From DAOUMF01 sp034408935 (GTDB taxonomy: Bacteria; Chloroflexota; Dehalococcoidia; SM23-28-2; RBG-16-64-32): 32,680 bases of DNA. The position numbers and the translations under genes were made by a program. The notes beneath the pieces are model-generated. The model saw only the letters and a list, made by a program, of their open reading frames with translations, was not told the DNA's origin and did not search any database. Within the stretch, counting starts at the first letter, position 1. Each line of letters starts with the position of its first letter. The stretch spans positions 1 to 32,680 of the forward strand of contig DAOUMV010000024.1 in the NCBI GenBank assembly GCA_034408935.1, written 5' to 3'. Below, one piece after another: positions 6,720-15,168 of this stretch.

Positions 6720-7955
6720 ATGAAGCTCAGGGTCCCGCAACTTGTCTGGTATGACAACAACGAACTGGAGCTGGAGTTCCCTGACTCCTGGGACGTTCAC
6801 TTCCTGCCCCCCAAGGGACACGACCGACCGAAGCTGACTCCCCAGGAGATCGAGCAGGCCTTCGCCAATCCCATCGGCACCCAGCGCATCCGCGACCTGG
6901 CTCGGGGCAAGAAGGAGGTGGCCATCCTCTTCGACGACATCACTCGGCCCACGCGGACATACGAGATCCTCCCCTACGTCCTGCGTGAACTGGAGGAAGC
7001 AGGCATCTCTGACAGCCAGATCCGCCTCATTGCGGCGATAGCCAGCCACGGCGCTCAAGACAACCATGCCCTGCGCAAGAAGCTGGGGCAGGAGACGCTG
7101 GAACGCTTCCCCGTCTACAACCACAACCCGTGGGAGAATTGCACGCCAGTGGGCACCACCAGCCACGGCACGCCCCTGGCGGTCAACCGAGAGGTCATGA
7201 GCTGTGACCTGAGGATCGCTATCGGCTGCATCCTGCCGCATCCGCACACTGGCTTCGGAGGAGGAGGGAAGATCATCCTCCCAGGGGTAGCCCACATCGA
7301 TAGCATCGAGCATTTCCACGTCAAAGTGATGGCCATCTCCCCCAACACCACAGGCATGGGAAACTATGACGAAAACGTCATGCGCCTTGACGTGGAGGAG
7401 GCCGCCAAGCTGACCGGTCTCGACACGATCATCAACGTCTTGCCGAACCTCAAGGGAGAGACCTCCGCCCTGTTCGTGGGGGACCCGGTGCTGGCGCACC
7501 GAGAAGGGGTGGAGCTGGCCAAGGAGATCTACGCTACCGAAGGGGTCTCGGGAGTGGACATCGCGGTGACCAACGCCTTCCTCAAACCCGGCGAGGCGGC
7601 CATCTCCATCTTCGCTGCCCTGCGCTCCATCAAGCTGCCGGGGGGCACCGTAGTGATGATCATGAACGCGCCCGAGGGCCAGGTCGTGCACTATCTCATG
7701 GGCACCTTCGGTACCGGCTATGGCGGCAGGCACTACACCAAGCGGGCGATACCTCCCGCGCTAAAGGTCATCGTCCTCAACCCCCTGAAGGACCTGACCT
7801 GTGCGAACCTCTTCGGCGACGCCCAGACCGTTACCTGGGCCACGAGCTGGGACGAGGTGATGGACGAACTGCGAGCCGACCACCCTGATGGGGCCAAGGT
7901 GGCCGTGTATCCCGACGGCACTATGACATACCTTGCCGGCACCAAGCCGGCCTAG
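6720..7955 (+). CDS. LarA-family (nickel-pincer cofactor-dependent) 2-hydroxyacid racemase/epimerase
   Basis: 411 residues, the usual length. LarA enzymes racemise or epimerise 2-hydroxyacids by hydride transfer using a nickel-pincer nucleotide covalently bound to lysine. Conserved elements: FDDITRPT (71-78), His110 in ASHGA, His174/His176 in PHPHTGF, the cofactor lysine K184 in GGGGKIILPG and His200 in DSIEHFH; the numbering nearly matches the L. plantarum enzyme (H108, H174, K184, H200). Start ATG 6720 has a GAGAGAGAGGA ribosome binding site. It is the first gene of a six-gene operon with a 2-oxoacid:ferredoxin oxidoreductase, so its substrate is probably a 2-hydroxyacid related to that pathway. 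The cofactor genes larB, larC and larE are not in this window. Confidence 0.85.
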   Translation: MKLRVPQLVWYDNNELELEFPDSWDVHFLPPKGHDRPKLTPQEIEQAFANPIGTQRIRDLARGKKEVAILFDDITRPTRTYEILPYVLRELEEAGISDSQIRLIAAIASHGAQDNHALRKKLGQETLERFPVYNHNPWENCTPVGTTSHGTPLAVNREVMSCDLRIAIGCILPHPHTGFGGGGKIILPGVAHIDSIEHFHVKVMAISPNTTGMGNYDENVMRLDVEEAAKLTGLDTIINVLPNLKGETSALFVGDPVLAHREGVELAKEIYATEGVSGVDIAVTNAFLKPGEAAISIFAALRSIKLPGGTVVMIMNAPEGQVVHYLMGTFGTGYGGRHYTKRAIPPALKVIVLNPLKDLTCANLFGDAQTVTWATSWDEVMDELRADHPDGAKVAVYPDGTMTYLAGTKPA

Positions 7956-8004
7956 CGCGCTGGACAATCGAAATGACTGCCGGGGCGACGGAAGGGAGCG
8001 GGAA

Positions 8005-9117
8005 ATGAGCCTGGAGGTGAAGGGTTGCCGCGAGCTTCAGAGCGAGGTGCTGGCCAAAGACCTATGCAGCCTGTGCGGCGCCTGCGTCGGCATGTGCCCC
8101 TATCTGGTTGCCTATAGGGGGAGGGTCGTTGCCCTGGACGAGTGCAACCTGCCTCAGGGACGATGCTACACCTTCTGTCCCCGCACCTCAGTGGACCTCG
8201 ACCTGCTAAGCCAGACCGTATTCGGCGCCGCCTACGCGGCTGGTGAACTGGGCACGGTGCAGGAGATAGCGATGGCTCGGGCCAGGGATGACGGCATCAG
8301 GTCGAAGGCCCAATACGGGGGCACCGTGACTGCCCTCACCTGCTTCGCCCTGGATCAAGGGCTGATCGATTCGGCGGTGCTCACTACCAGCGATGAGAAC
8401 GTACTTCCCGGCGGCACTCTGGCCGACAACACGGCCCAGATCCGCGATTCCGCCGGGTCGAACTTCGTGGCTGCCCCCACCGTGGCGGCGTTCAACCGGG
8501 AGTCGGGCAAGGACGTCAGGAGCATCGGCGTGGTGGCGACCCCATGCCAGGCGCTGGCCCTGGCCAAGATGCGAGCTTCGCCGCTGGAGAACCGCAACAA
8601 CATCGACAAGCTGAAGCTCGTCATCGGCCTCTTCTGCACCTGGGCCCTCCGCTACGAGGACTTCGCACGCTTCCTGGCGGCGAAAGTGCCTCTTGGGCAG
8701 ATAGTCAGGTTCGATATCCCTCCTCCTCCCACCAATATCTTCCAGGTCTTCACAGACTCCGGCCGTACGGACATCCCCCTGGACCAAGTGCGACCTTTCG
8801 TCAGGCCGACCTGCAATGTCTGCATCGACATGACGGCGGAGTTCGCCGACGTCTCGGTAGGCTCCGCCGAAGGAGTAGAGGGCTGGAACACGCTCATCAT
8901 CAGGAGCGATGCCGGCAGGGAACTCGTGGACGCCGCCCGGGCCAAGGGGATCGTCGAGACAGCCCCGCTGCCGCAGGAGAACCTCGATCACCTCAAGGAG
9001 GCCTCTCTTGCCAAGAAGAAGAGGGGGCTGAACAAGGTCATCGAGACCACCGGCAGCGACGAGGATCTGCTCTACCTCAAGCTGGCCGCCGAGACGGTGA
9101 AGGGACTTCTGTCATAG
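8005..9117 (+). CDS. FrhB-like iron-sulfur flavoprotein (coenzyme F420 hydrogenase/dehydrogenase beta-subunit family)
   Basis: 370 residues from ATG 8005, chosen for the GAAGGGAGCGGGAA site upstream; an earlier in-frame start would overlap larA. An N-terminal ferredoxin motif C21-x2-C24-x2-C27-x3-C31-P is followed by the FrhB/FdhB body with KAQYGGTVTAL, GVVATPCQALAL, FCTWALRY and the cluster-binding RPTCNVCIDMTAEFADVSVG. Family members pass electrons between flavin and F420, ferredoxin or other carriers. The carrier used here cannot be told from sequence. It sits 49 bp after larA and 52 bp before iorA, so it probably couples the operon's dehydrogenase step to ferredoxin or another pool. Confidence 0.8.
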   Translation: MSLEVKGCRELQSEVLAKDLCSLCGACVGMCPYLVAYRGRVVALDECNLPQGRCYTFCPRTSVDLDLLSQTVFGAAYAAGELGTVQEIAMARARDDGIRSKAQYGGTVTALTCFALDQGLIDSAVLTTSDENVLPGGTLADNTAQIRDSAGSNFVAAPTVAAFNRESGKDVRSIGVVATPCQALALAKMRASPLENRNNIDKLKLVIGLFCTWALRYEDFARFLAAKVPLGQIVRFDIPPPPTNIFQVFTDSGRTDIPLDQVRPFVRPTCNVCIDMTAEFADVSVGSAEGVEGWNTLIIRSDAGRELVDAARAKGIVETAPLPQENLDHLKEASLAKKKRGLNKVIETTGSDEDLLYLKLAAETVKGLLS

Positions 9118-9169
9118 CGATGGCACTCAGTGGGGCATGCGCGCCTGACGCGCGAAAGGGGTAGAGAAG

Positions 9170-11086
9170 ATGACGAGCATCACAGCGTATGAGCCGGGTG
9201 CCAGCCAGCTTCTGATGGGCAATGAGGCGATCGCCCGAGGGGCGCTGGAGGCCGGCTTAGGATTCGCCAGCGCCTATCCCGGCACCCCTTCCTCGGAGAT
9301 CATCGGCAGCTTGGCCGAGGTGGCTCGGGAGATGGACATCCACGTCGAGTGGTCTGTGAACGAGAAGGTGGCCCTGGAAGCCGCGGCGGCGGCCTCCTTC
9401 GCAGGCGTGCGGGCCATCGTGGCTATGAAGCAAAACGGCCTCAACGTGGCATCGGATTTCCTGATGAACCTCAACCTAACGGGCACCAACGCTGGCCTGG
9501 TCCTGGTGCTCTGCGACGATCCCTCTGCCTTGTCCAGCACCAATGAGCAGGACTCGCGGCCCGTCGCCAAGTGGGCTAAGCTGCCCCTCCTCGAGCCGGC
9601 CACGTTTCAGGAAGCCGCGGACATGACCAAGTGGGCTTTCGAGCTTTCTGAAGAGATCAAGAATGTGTGCCTGATCAGGAGCGTGACGCGGGTATCTCAC
9701 GCCCGCGGTGACGTACGCCTTGGGGAGCTGGTGCCTCCCAGCAGGCAGGCGAAGTTTGCACCCACGGCGCTCGGGCAGTTCACTCCCTACATCGTGTCCC
9801 TCAAGCACACTCTCCTGCATCAGAAGGTGAACAAGGCAAGGGAGTCATTCGAGTCATCCTCCTTCAACTGGTACAGCGGCCCGGAGAAGCCAGAGCTACT
9901 GATAGTTACCTCGGGCAGCGGCTGCTACTACTCCCTGGAGGCGGTGAAGACGCTCGGCCTCGAAAGCTCTGTGGGCATTCTCAAGCTGGGCACTACCTGG
10001 CCATTGCCCGAGAAACTGGTGAAGGAGCATCTGGCCCGAACGGAAAAGGTGTTGGTGGTTGAGGAGATCGATGACTTCCTCGAGGGCAACCTCAAAGAGT
10101 TGGTGGGGGATACGTTCTCTGAGCTCGGCCCACTCACCTTCTACGGCAAGCGGAGCGGTCACCTGCCCTCCATCGGGGAACTGGACCCAGACCTGGTGAT
10201 GGGGGCTGTAAGCTCGGTCTTGGGCCGGGAAAAGGTTACCGTCGATCCCGATTACGCCAAGAAGGTACAGGAGCTCACCGGCGGTCAGGTGCAAGCCCGC
10301 ATGCTCGGCTTCTGCGCCGGTTGCCCCCACCGGGCCACCTTGTGGTCGGTGAAGAACGCCCTGAAGCTGGATGGACGCGGCGGCTTCGCCACGGGAGACA
10401 TCGGCTGCTACACGCTGGGTCTGGGGCCCACTGGCTTCTTTCAGCTCAAGACGGTGCAGGCCATGGGATCGGGCGCTGGCCTCGCCTGCGGCTTCGGCAA
10501 TCTGTCCAAGCTGGGGTTTGGCCAGCCGGTGCTGGCCTTGTGCGGCGACTCCACCTTCTTTCACGCGGTCATGCCAGCCCTGGTCAACGGGGTCTACAAC
10601 CAGTCCAACTTCACCCTGATGATCCTCGACAACAGCGCCACCGCCATGACCGGCTTCCAGCCCCACGCGGGAACAGGGACCAGCGCTGTGGGGGAGCCCG
10701 CGCCCAGCGTGGACCCAGAGGGGGTGTGCCGGTCGCTGGGGATACGCGTGGAGGTGACGGACCCCTTCGATCTCCAGGATACCACTGAGAAACTGGTGGA
10801 CCTGATGCGGGACGATAGCGGGGTGCGAGTGCTCATCTCCCGGAGGAAGTGCGCCCTGGTCAGGGCCAGGGAGGAGAAGGTGGCGTACAACGTTCGGGTG
10901 GACAGCGAGAGGTGTCTGGGCGAGAGCTGTGGCTGCGCCCGCCTGTGCACGCGAGTGTTCCAGTGCCCCGGCCTTGTCTGGGACGAGGAGAGCGGAAAGG
11001 CCAAGATCGATGAGGTCATCTGTAGCGGCTGCGGCGTATGTGCCGACATCTGCCCCGCCTCGGCCATCGTCAGAGAGGTAGCCTGA
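9170..11086 (+). CDS. iorA: Indolepyruvate (2-oxoacid):ferredoxin oxidoreductase, alpha subunit
   Basis: 638 residues, the family length. It decarboxylates aryl 2-oxoacids (indolepyruvate, phenylpyruvate) to the acyl-CoA and reduces ferredoxin. The N-terminal pyrimidine-binding domain starts with LLMGNEAIARGALEAGL and SAYPGTPSSEI. A CAGCPHR motif lies near residue 385. The TPP/Mg site is GDSTFFHAVMPALVNG with ILDNSATAMTGFQPHAGTG (~458-505). The C-terminal two-cluster ferredoxin domain spans ~580-638 (CLGESCGCARLC, then CSGCGVCADICP). The iorB start follows two bases after its stop, indicating translational coupling. Confidence 0.93.
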   Translation: MTSITAYEPGASQLLMGNEAIARGALEAGLGFASAYPGTPSSEIIGSLAEVAREMDIHVEWSVNEKVALEAAAAASFAGVRAIVAMKQNGLNVASDFLMNLNLTGTNAGLVLVLCDDPSALSSTNEQDSRPVAKWAKLPLLEPATFQEAADMTKWAFELSEEIKNVCLIRSVTRVSHARGDVRLGELVPPSRQAKFAPTALGQFTPYIVSLKHTLLHQKVNKARESFESSSFNWYSGPEKPELLIVTSGSGCYYSLEAVKTLGLESSVGILKLGTTWPLPEKLVKEHLARTEKVLVVEEIDDFLEGNLKELVGDTFSELGPLTFYGKRSGHLPSIGELDPDLVMGAVSSVLGREKVTVDPDYAKKVQELTGGQVQARMLGFCAGCPHRATLWSVKNALKLDGRGGFATGDIGCYTLGLGPTGFFQLKTVQAMGSGAGLACGFGNLSKLGFGQPVLALCGDSTFFHAVMPALVNGVYNQSNFTLMILDNSATAMTGFQPHAGTGTSAVGEPAPSVDPEGVCRSLGIRVEVTDPFDLQDTTEKLVDLMRDDSGVRVLISRRKCALVRAREEKVAYNVRVDSERCLGESCGCARLCTRVFQCPGLVWDEESGKAKIDEVICSGCGVCADICPASAIVREVA

Positions 11087-11088
11087 TC

Positions 11089-11700
11089 ATGGAAGGAAAG
11101 GACCCCCTCAACGTCATCGTCACCGGCGTCGGCGGCCAGGGCAACGTGCTCATCTCGCAGGTCATCGGCAGAGCACTCGTCCGGGCCGGCTATCACGTGA
11201 CCATTGGCGAAACCTACGGAGCCTCCCAAAGGGGAGGAGCCGTCATGAGCCACCTGAGAATCTCGCGCCAAGCCCAGTACGGACCCCTCATCCCTCACGG
11301 CCAAGCCGATGCCATTCTGGCCCTGGAGCCGTTAGAGGCCCTGCGAGTGCTGGGTGAATACGGCAACCCGAACGTCACGGTTGTTACGAATTCCAGGCCT
11401 GTATACCCGATGGCCGCGGCCATCGGCACCGCCCACTATCCCAGCGTTGAGGAGATAGAGAGAGCACTGGATGGGCTGTCCAGCAAGGCCTGGCTGATCA
11501 ACGCCACCGACATCGCGCTGGACCTGGGCGCGCCCATCCTCACGAATATCGTCATGGTGGGAGCGCTCGTGGGGGCGGACGTGCTGCCCCTGGCCGCGAA
11601 GGAGTTCGAGATCGAATTCCAGGAAAGCCTGCCCGGTGACAGGCTCGACCTCAATCTGAAGGCGTTCAGGGCAGGTCTCGCTGAGGTGAAGGCCCACTGA
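11089..11700 (+). CDS. iorB: Indolepyruvate:ferredoxin oxidoreductase, beta subunit
   Basis: 203 residues from ATG 11089; an upstream in-frame start would lie inside iorA. The gamma/beta-type domain is clear: NVIVTGVGGQGNVLISQVIG, TYGASQRGGAVMSHLRIS, ADAILALEPLEALR and TNIVMVGALVGADVLPL. This subunit completes the CoA-binding part of the IorAB heterodimer. The two-base gap to iorA and the shared order are typical of the pair. Confidence 0.92.
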   Translation: MEGKDPLNVIVTGVGGQGNVLISQVIGRALVRAGYHVTIGETYGASQRGGAVMSHLRISRQAQYGPLIPHGQADAILALEPLEALRVLGEYGNPNVTVVTNSRPVYPMAAAIGTAHYPSVEEIERALDGLSSKAWLINATDIALDLGAPILTNIVMVGALVGADVLPLAAKEFEIEFQESLPGDRLDLNLKAFRAGLAEVKAH

Positions 11701-11764
11701 CCGGCGACGATCACCCAAGGCAACACGCCAGACGGCGTTCGCGCAGGGCTGGAGGGTCAGGGCA

Positions 11765-12424
11765 GTGACACACACGAACCACAGGCAAGGAACAAGGGAG
11801 AATCTGCAAAACGACTGGGTGATGCTGTCACTCCCTTACCGCGGGCCGCCGGTCATCATGGACAAGGTGAAGAAGTACAACGAGATCTGTCGTCGCCACC
11901 ATCCCGTCAACCCGGACCGAGCACGCGCATGGGATATCTGGGTGTTCGACGACAGGGCGAACATGGAGGCCGCCCTCAAGGATCTTGCTGAGGCCCAAGT
12001 GGGTCTTTCGGTGGTGGTGAGCGGGCTCTTTGACGAGGTAGCCGAGTCCTGCCAGAGGGTCGGCACCAGGGCACACACAGTGAACCAGTCGTTGGGCTTC
12101 TGGGGGAGAACTGAAAGGCTTCCGCGCCGCGAGATCCTGGAGATCACGACGATGTGCGGGCATGGCTTGCTGGCTCCGAGCCTCGTGTGGCACCTCGCCG
12201 AGAGGATCCGGCGCGATGAAGTAACAACCGCCACTGCCTGCCAGGAGATGAGGAAGATGTGCATCTGCGACATCTTCAACCACGTCCGAGCTGAGGAGTT
12301 GATGGAGCAGCTGGTCCAGGCTATGGAGGAGGGCCGACTCGATCCAGTCCAGTCATCGCGCGGCGGCGCAGCGCATCCCAGTACCCGGGAGACTAGCCTG
12401 TTTCCAAAGGGAGCCGCTTCGTGA
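11765..12424 (+). CDS. Conserved Cys/His-rich protein of unknown function in the ior operon
   Basis: 219 residues. The start is GTG 11765, supported by GGAGGG eight bases upstream. I cannot assign a family name. The C-terminal half carries the conspicuous motif ITTMCGHGLLAPSLV (C131, H133), then TACQEMRKMCICDIFN (C159, C166, C168) and H173, arranged like a metal or iron-sulfur site. The N-terminal half has two poorly conserved-looking helices and no signal peptide. Its stop overlaps the start of the next gene (GTGA), so the two are translationally coupled and probably work together with IorAB. The last ~25 residues look disordered. A redox or cofactor-binding accessory role is inference. Confidence 0.6.
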   Translation: MTHTNHRQGTRENLQNDWVMLSLPYRGPPVIMDKVKKYNEICRRHHPVNPDRARAWDIWVFDDRANMEAALKDLAEAQVGLSVVVSGLFDEVAESCQRVGTRAHTVNQSLGFWGRTERLPRREILEITTMCGHGLLAPSLVWHLAERIRRDEVTTATACQEMRKMCICDIFNHVRAEELMEQLVQAMEEGRLDPVQSSRGGAAHPSTRETSLFPKGAAS

Positions 12425-13236
12425 TCATCGAGGAAGACCTCTGCACCGGTTGCCTGGAGTGCCTGCCTTACTGCCCCATGGAGGCTATCGTCGAGGAAGC
12501 GGACAAGGGGCAGGTCACCATTGTCGAGGACGAGTGTGTCGAGTGTGGCGTCTGCTATCGCGCCCAGGTCTGCGGGCCGGACGCCATCTATCCCCAGGAC
12601 CTGAAGTGGCCCCGGACTCTGCGCATGGAGTTCAGCGACCCCTCAGCGCCTTACATGTCGCCCGTCTTCGAGCATCGCATCATCGGCCGCTTTCAGGCTG
12701 AGCTGCGAGGGATGGATCGGCGCCAGCTCTTGGCCCGCGAAGGCGAGGAGCTCACCATCAGCGGTCGAGGCACTGTCGAGATGAAGATGAACGACATCAT
12801 GGGCCGCTTCAAGCGGGGACGGGCAGGCCTGGCGGCGGAGATCGGACGCCCGGGCGTGGGCGCCCGCTTCCGAGACGTGCAGGTGGTCACCGAAGCCCTA
12901 GCATCGATCGGGGTCAGATTCGAGCCGCAGAACCCGCTAACCGACCTGATGAGCGATGCCCAAACGGGAACACTCCGTGGAGACATCCTGGACGAGAAGG
13001 TCATGTCCTGCATCGTCGAATTCGACGTTGCGCTGGACGACTTGGCCACGGTGCTTACCAGGATGAGGGAGGTCGTCCAGCACCTCGACACGGTGTTCGC
13101 CGTGGACCTGATCTCCGTCGTAGATAAGGACGGGTCGGTACCGACGGCGCATATCGCCGAGTCGCTGGGGCTAGAGCCCTCGATCGCCGGCAAGACCAAC
13201 GTTGGCCTGGGACGCCCGTTGGCCAACTTGGACTGA
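12421..13236 (+). CDS. Ferredoxin-domain protein (2x[4Fe-4S]) with conserved C-terminal domain
   Basis: 271 residues from GTG 12421, overlapping the previous stop by four bases. Residues 1-~60 form a dicluster ferredoxin: C8-x2-C11-x2-C14-x3-C18-P and C39-x2-C42-x2-C45 with C51. Residues ~65-271 form a separate domain with GRGTVEMKMNDIMGRFKRGR, AEIGRPGVGARFRDV and a C-terminal GKTNVGLGRPL; I recall this domain in similar ferredoxin fusions of archaea and anaerobic bacteria but know no function for it. Likely it takes electrons from IorAB or the FrhB-like protein. The last gene of the operon; it converges on the threonine dehydratase-like gene with an 18-bp gap. Confidence 0.75.
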   Translation: MIIEEDLCTGCLECLPYCPMEAIVEEADKGQVTIVEDECVECGVCYRAQVCGPDAIYPQDLKWPRTLRMEFSDPSAPYMSPVFEHRIIGRFQAELRGMDRRQLLAREGEELTISGRGTVEMKMNDIMGRFKRGRAGLAAEIGRPGVGARFRDVQVVTEALASIGVRFEPQNPLTDLMSDAQTGTLRGDILDEKVMSCIVEFDVALDDLATVLTRMREVVQHLDTVFAVDLISVVDKDGSVPTAHIAESLGLEPSIAGKTNVGLGRPLANLD

Positions 13237-13254
13237 TCTCAGCCAGCTACAGCG

Positions 13255-14214
13255 TCAGCTTGCGTGTGGTAGCAGCCCGACGAGCTGTGGATCAAGATTG
13301 CCGCCGGAGAGCACCGCCACTGCTGGCCCAGCCACCAGTGGACGGCACATGAGGGCGGCCACCGTCATAGCACCTGTCGGTTCCACAACGATCTTGGCCC
13401 GGGTGAGTATGAACTGCACTGCTTTCAAGATCTCTTCGTCATCCACGGTGACGATGTCGTCGACCAGCTCGGCGATGACGGACCAGGCCTTCTCCCCCAC
13501 GCTCATCCTGGCCCCATCTGCCACGGTCTCAGCGGGAGGCAGACTCACTCGTCTCCCGGCCGCCTGAGAAGCCTTGGCCGCCGCACAGGTCGACGGCTCC
13601 ACGCCCACTATCCGTACTTCAGGACGCAGGGCACGCAGGGCGATGGCGCTACCCGCTATCAGCCCGCCTCCGCCGATAGGGAACAGCACCATCTCGACAT
13701 CGTCGGGAGCCTCCTCCGCGATCTCAAGCCCGACGGTCCCCTGACCTGTGATGACAGACCAGTCATCGAACGGATGGATGAGATGACGGCCCTCCCTGAC
13801 ATACTCCTCGGCACGCTCGCCCCGGTTCGCTGCAGTGACGCCATCCTGCACGACAGTAGCGCCGTAGGCGACTGTAGCCGCGACCTTCAGCCGGTTGGCG
13901 TCCTTCGGCATGACGATCACGGCGTCGACGCCGACCTGCCTGGCAGCCAACGCCACAGCCTGACCGTGGTTGCCGCTAGAGTGGGCCACGACTCCCGCCG
14001 TGCGGGCCGCGGGTTCCAACGCCTGGAGCGCCGTCGTCGCGCCACGGATCTTGAAAGAGCCGCCTCTTTGCAGGCACTCCGCCTTGAGGTAGACACGACG
14101 GCCCGCCGCCTCGTCCAGCAGTCTTGAGGTGACGATGGAGGTCCTGTGGATGAGGGGGTTCAGGCCATCGGCGGCTACGCGAATGCGGGCGAGATCGGGG
14201 CGATCCACAGCCAC
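13255..14214 (-). CDS. Threonine/serine dehydratase-like PLP enzyme (fold type II)
   Basis: 319 residues, the length of catabolic threonine dehydratases and serine racemases; there is no ACT regulatory domain, so it is not a full biosynthetic IlvA. PLP-binding Lys55 lies in GGSFKIRGA, the substrate loop is SSGNHGQ (~79-85), the phosphate-binding glycine loop is GGGGLIAG (~176-183), and SGGN lies near the C-terminus. The usual reaction is threonine to 2-oxobutyrate plus ammonia (or serine to pyruvate), which would provide 2-oxoacids to nearby ferredoxin-dependent enzymes. It is the last gene of the minus-strand group led by the MerB-like gene, 71 bp after etfB. Confidence 0.85.
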   Translation of the reverse strand: MAVDRPDLARIRVAADGLNPLIHRTSIVTSRLLDEAAGRRVYLKAECLQRGGSFKIRGATTALQALEPAARTAGVVAHSSGNHGQAVALAARQVGVDAVIVMPKDANRLKVAATVAYGATVVQDGVTAANRGERAEEYVREGRHLIHPFDDWSVITGQGTVGLEIAEEAPDDVEMVLFPIGGGGLIAGSAIALRALRPEVRIVGVEPSTCAAAKASQAAGRRVSLPPAETVADGARMSVGEKAWSVIAELVDDIVTVDDEEILKAVQFILTRAKIVVEPTGAMTVAALMCRPLVAGPAVAVLSGGNLDPQLVGLLPHAS

Positions 14215-14285
14215 CAGTCTACCACCGTGGGAGCACGGTGAGGCCAGCGCTGAACTCCAGCGCGTGGCCCGCGGAGGATGAACCC

Positions 14286-15155
14286 TTAGACGAAGTTGTT
14301 CTGGGTCAGGAACTGAAGCAACTGCTCCGCCACGGCATCTGGCGGCCCCTGGATGACGTCACCGTGCCGCTCCTCCACACCGCCGGAGATGATCTGTTGC
14401 CAGCGTTCCTCCGGCGAGAGGGAGCTATCGGGAATGAACAATCCTCTGGTAATGGGCTTGGGCGGCGCCAGCTTAAGTACGCGAGCGCAGGAGCCCGCCT
14501 CGCCTACCTCCTCAGGACGGAGACCCAGGTCGGCGAGGCCACGGCTGGGGATCTGCGCCTCCAGCGACCGAAGAACAGCCCGTAGCTTCGGGTAGCGAGT
14601 GCGATTGATCCCCTCCTCGACGGCGAACAGGGCTGGCAGGGGACAGCGGAGCACCTCTCGCCGGCCTCGCTCCAGCCGGCGATGAACCAGGGCTTCGCCG
14701 TCCCTCACCTCTAGCTTCACAACACCGGTGACCGCTGGCAGGTCGAGAAGCTGGGCCAGCTCAGCGCCCACCTGTCCCGTATCCCCGTCGCTGGCCCGCT
14801 TGCCGCAGAGCACTACATCGGCCCCCACTCGCCTGATCGCCGCGGCCAGGATGCGAGCGGTGGCCAAGGTGTCGGAGCCGCGGAAGGCGTCATCCCAAAG
14901 CAGCAGCGCCTCGTCGGCCCCGAAGGCCAGGCAACGGCGGAGAACCGACTCGCTTTCGGGCGGGCCCATGCTAATGGCGGTCACGGTGCTATCGGGGAAA
15001 CGATCCTTGAGGCGGAGACCCTCCTCCAAGGCATGTTCGTCGGCCGGATTGAGGAGATGCCGCAGACCCTCTTCCTCGAGAGAGGCCTTTCCCGACGTCA
15101 CCGGCAGCGGTTCGGTGATGTCCACCACCCTGGCGACGCAAACGACCACCTTCAT
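14286..15155 (-). CDS. etfB: Electron transfer flavoprotein, beta subunit
   Basis: 289 residues from ATG 15155, chosen because GAGGTGG lies eight bases upstream and the protein then begins MKVVVCVARVVD, the standard EtfB start. Typical segments are LNPADEHALEEGLRLKD, ISMGPPESESVLRRCLAFGADEA, VLCGKRASDGDTGQVGAELAQLL and LPALFAVEEGINRTRYP. The last ~40 residues extend past the usual EtfB end. EtfAB carries electrons from acyl-CoA dehydrogenases; the divergent acyl-CoA dehydrogenase gene at 17199 is a natural partner. It lies 13 bp after etfA. Confidence 0.93.
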   Translation of the reverse strand: MKVVVCVARVVDITEPLPVTSGKASLEEEGLRHLLNPADEHALEEGLRLKDRFPDSTVTAISMGPPESESVLRRCLAFGADEALLLWDDAFRGSDTLATARILAAAIRRVGADVVLCGKRASDGDTGQVGAELAQLLDLPAVTGVVKLEVRDGEALVHRRLERGRREVLRCPLPALFAVEEGINRTRYPKLRAVLRSLEAQIPSRGLADLGLRPEEVGEAGSCARVLKLAPPKPITRGLFIPDSSLSPEERWQQIISGGVEERHGDVIQGPPDAVAEQLLQFLTQNNFV

Positions 15156-15168
15156 CGAACTTGCCACC

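Noticed and set aside
6189..7733. Minus-strand 514-residue ORF opposite the LarA gene
   Set aside because: It overlaps conserved LarA coding and part of the Yip1-like gene; its composition is that of an antisense shadow.
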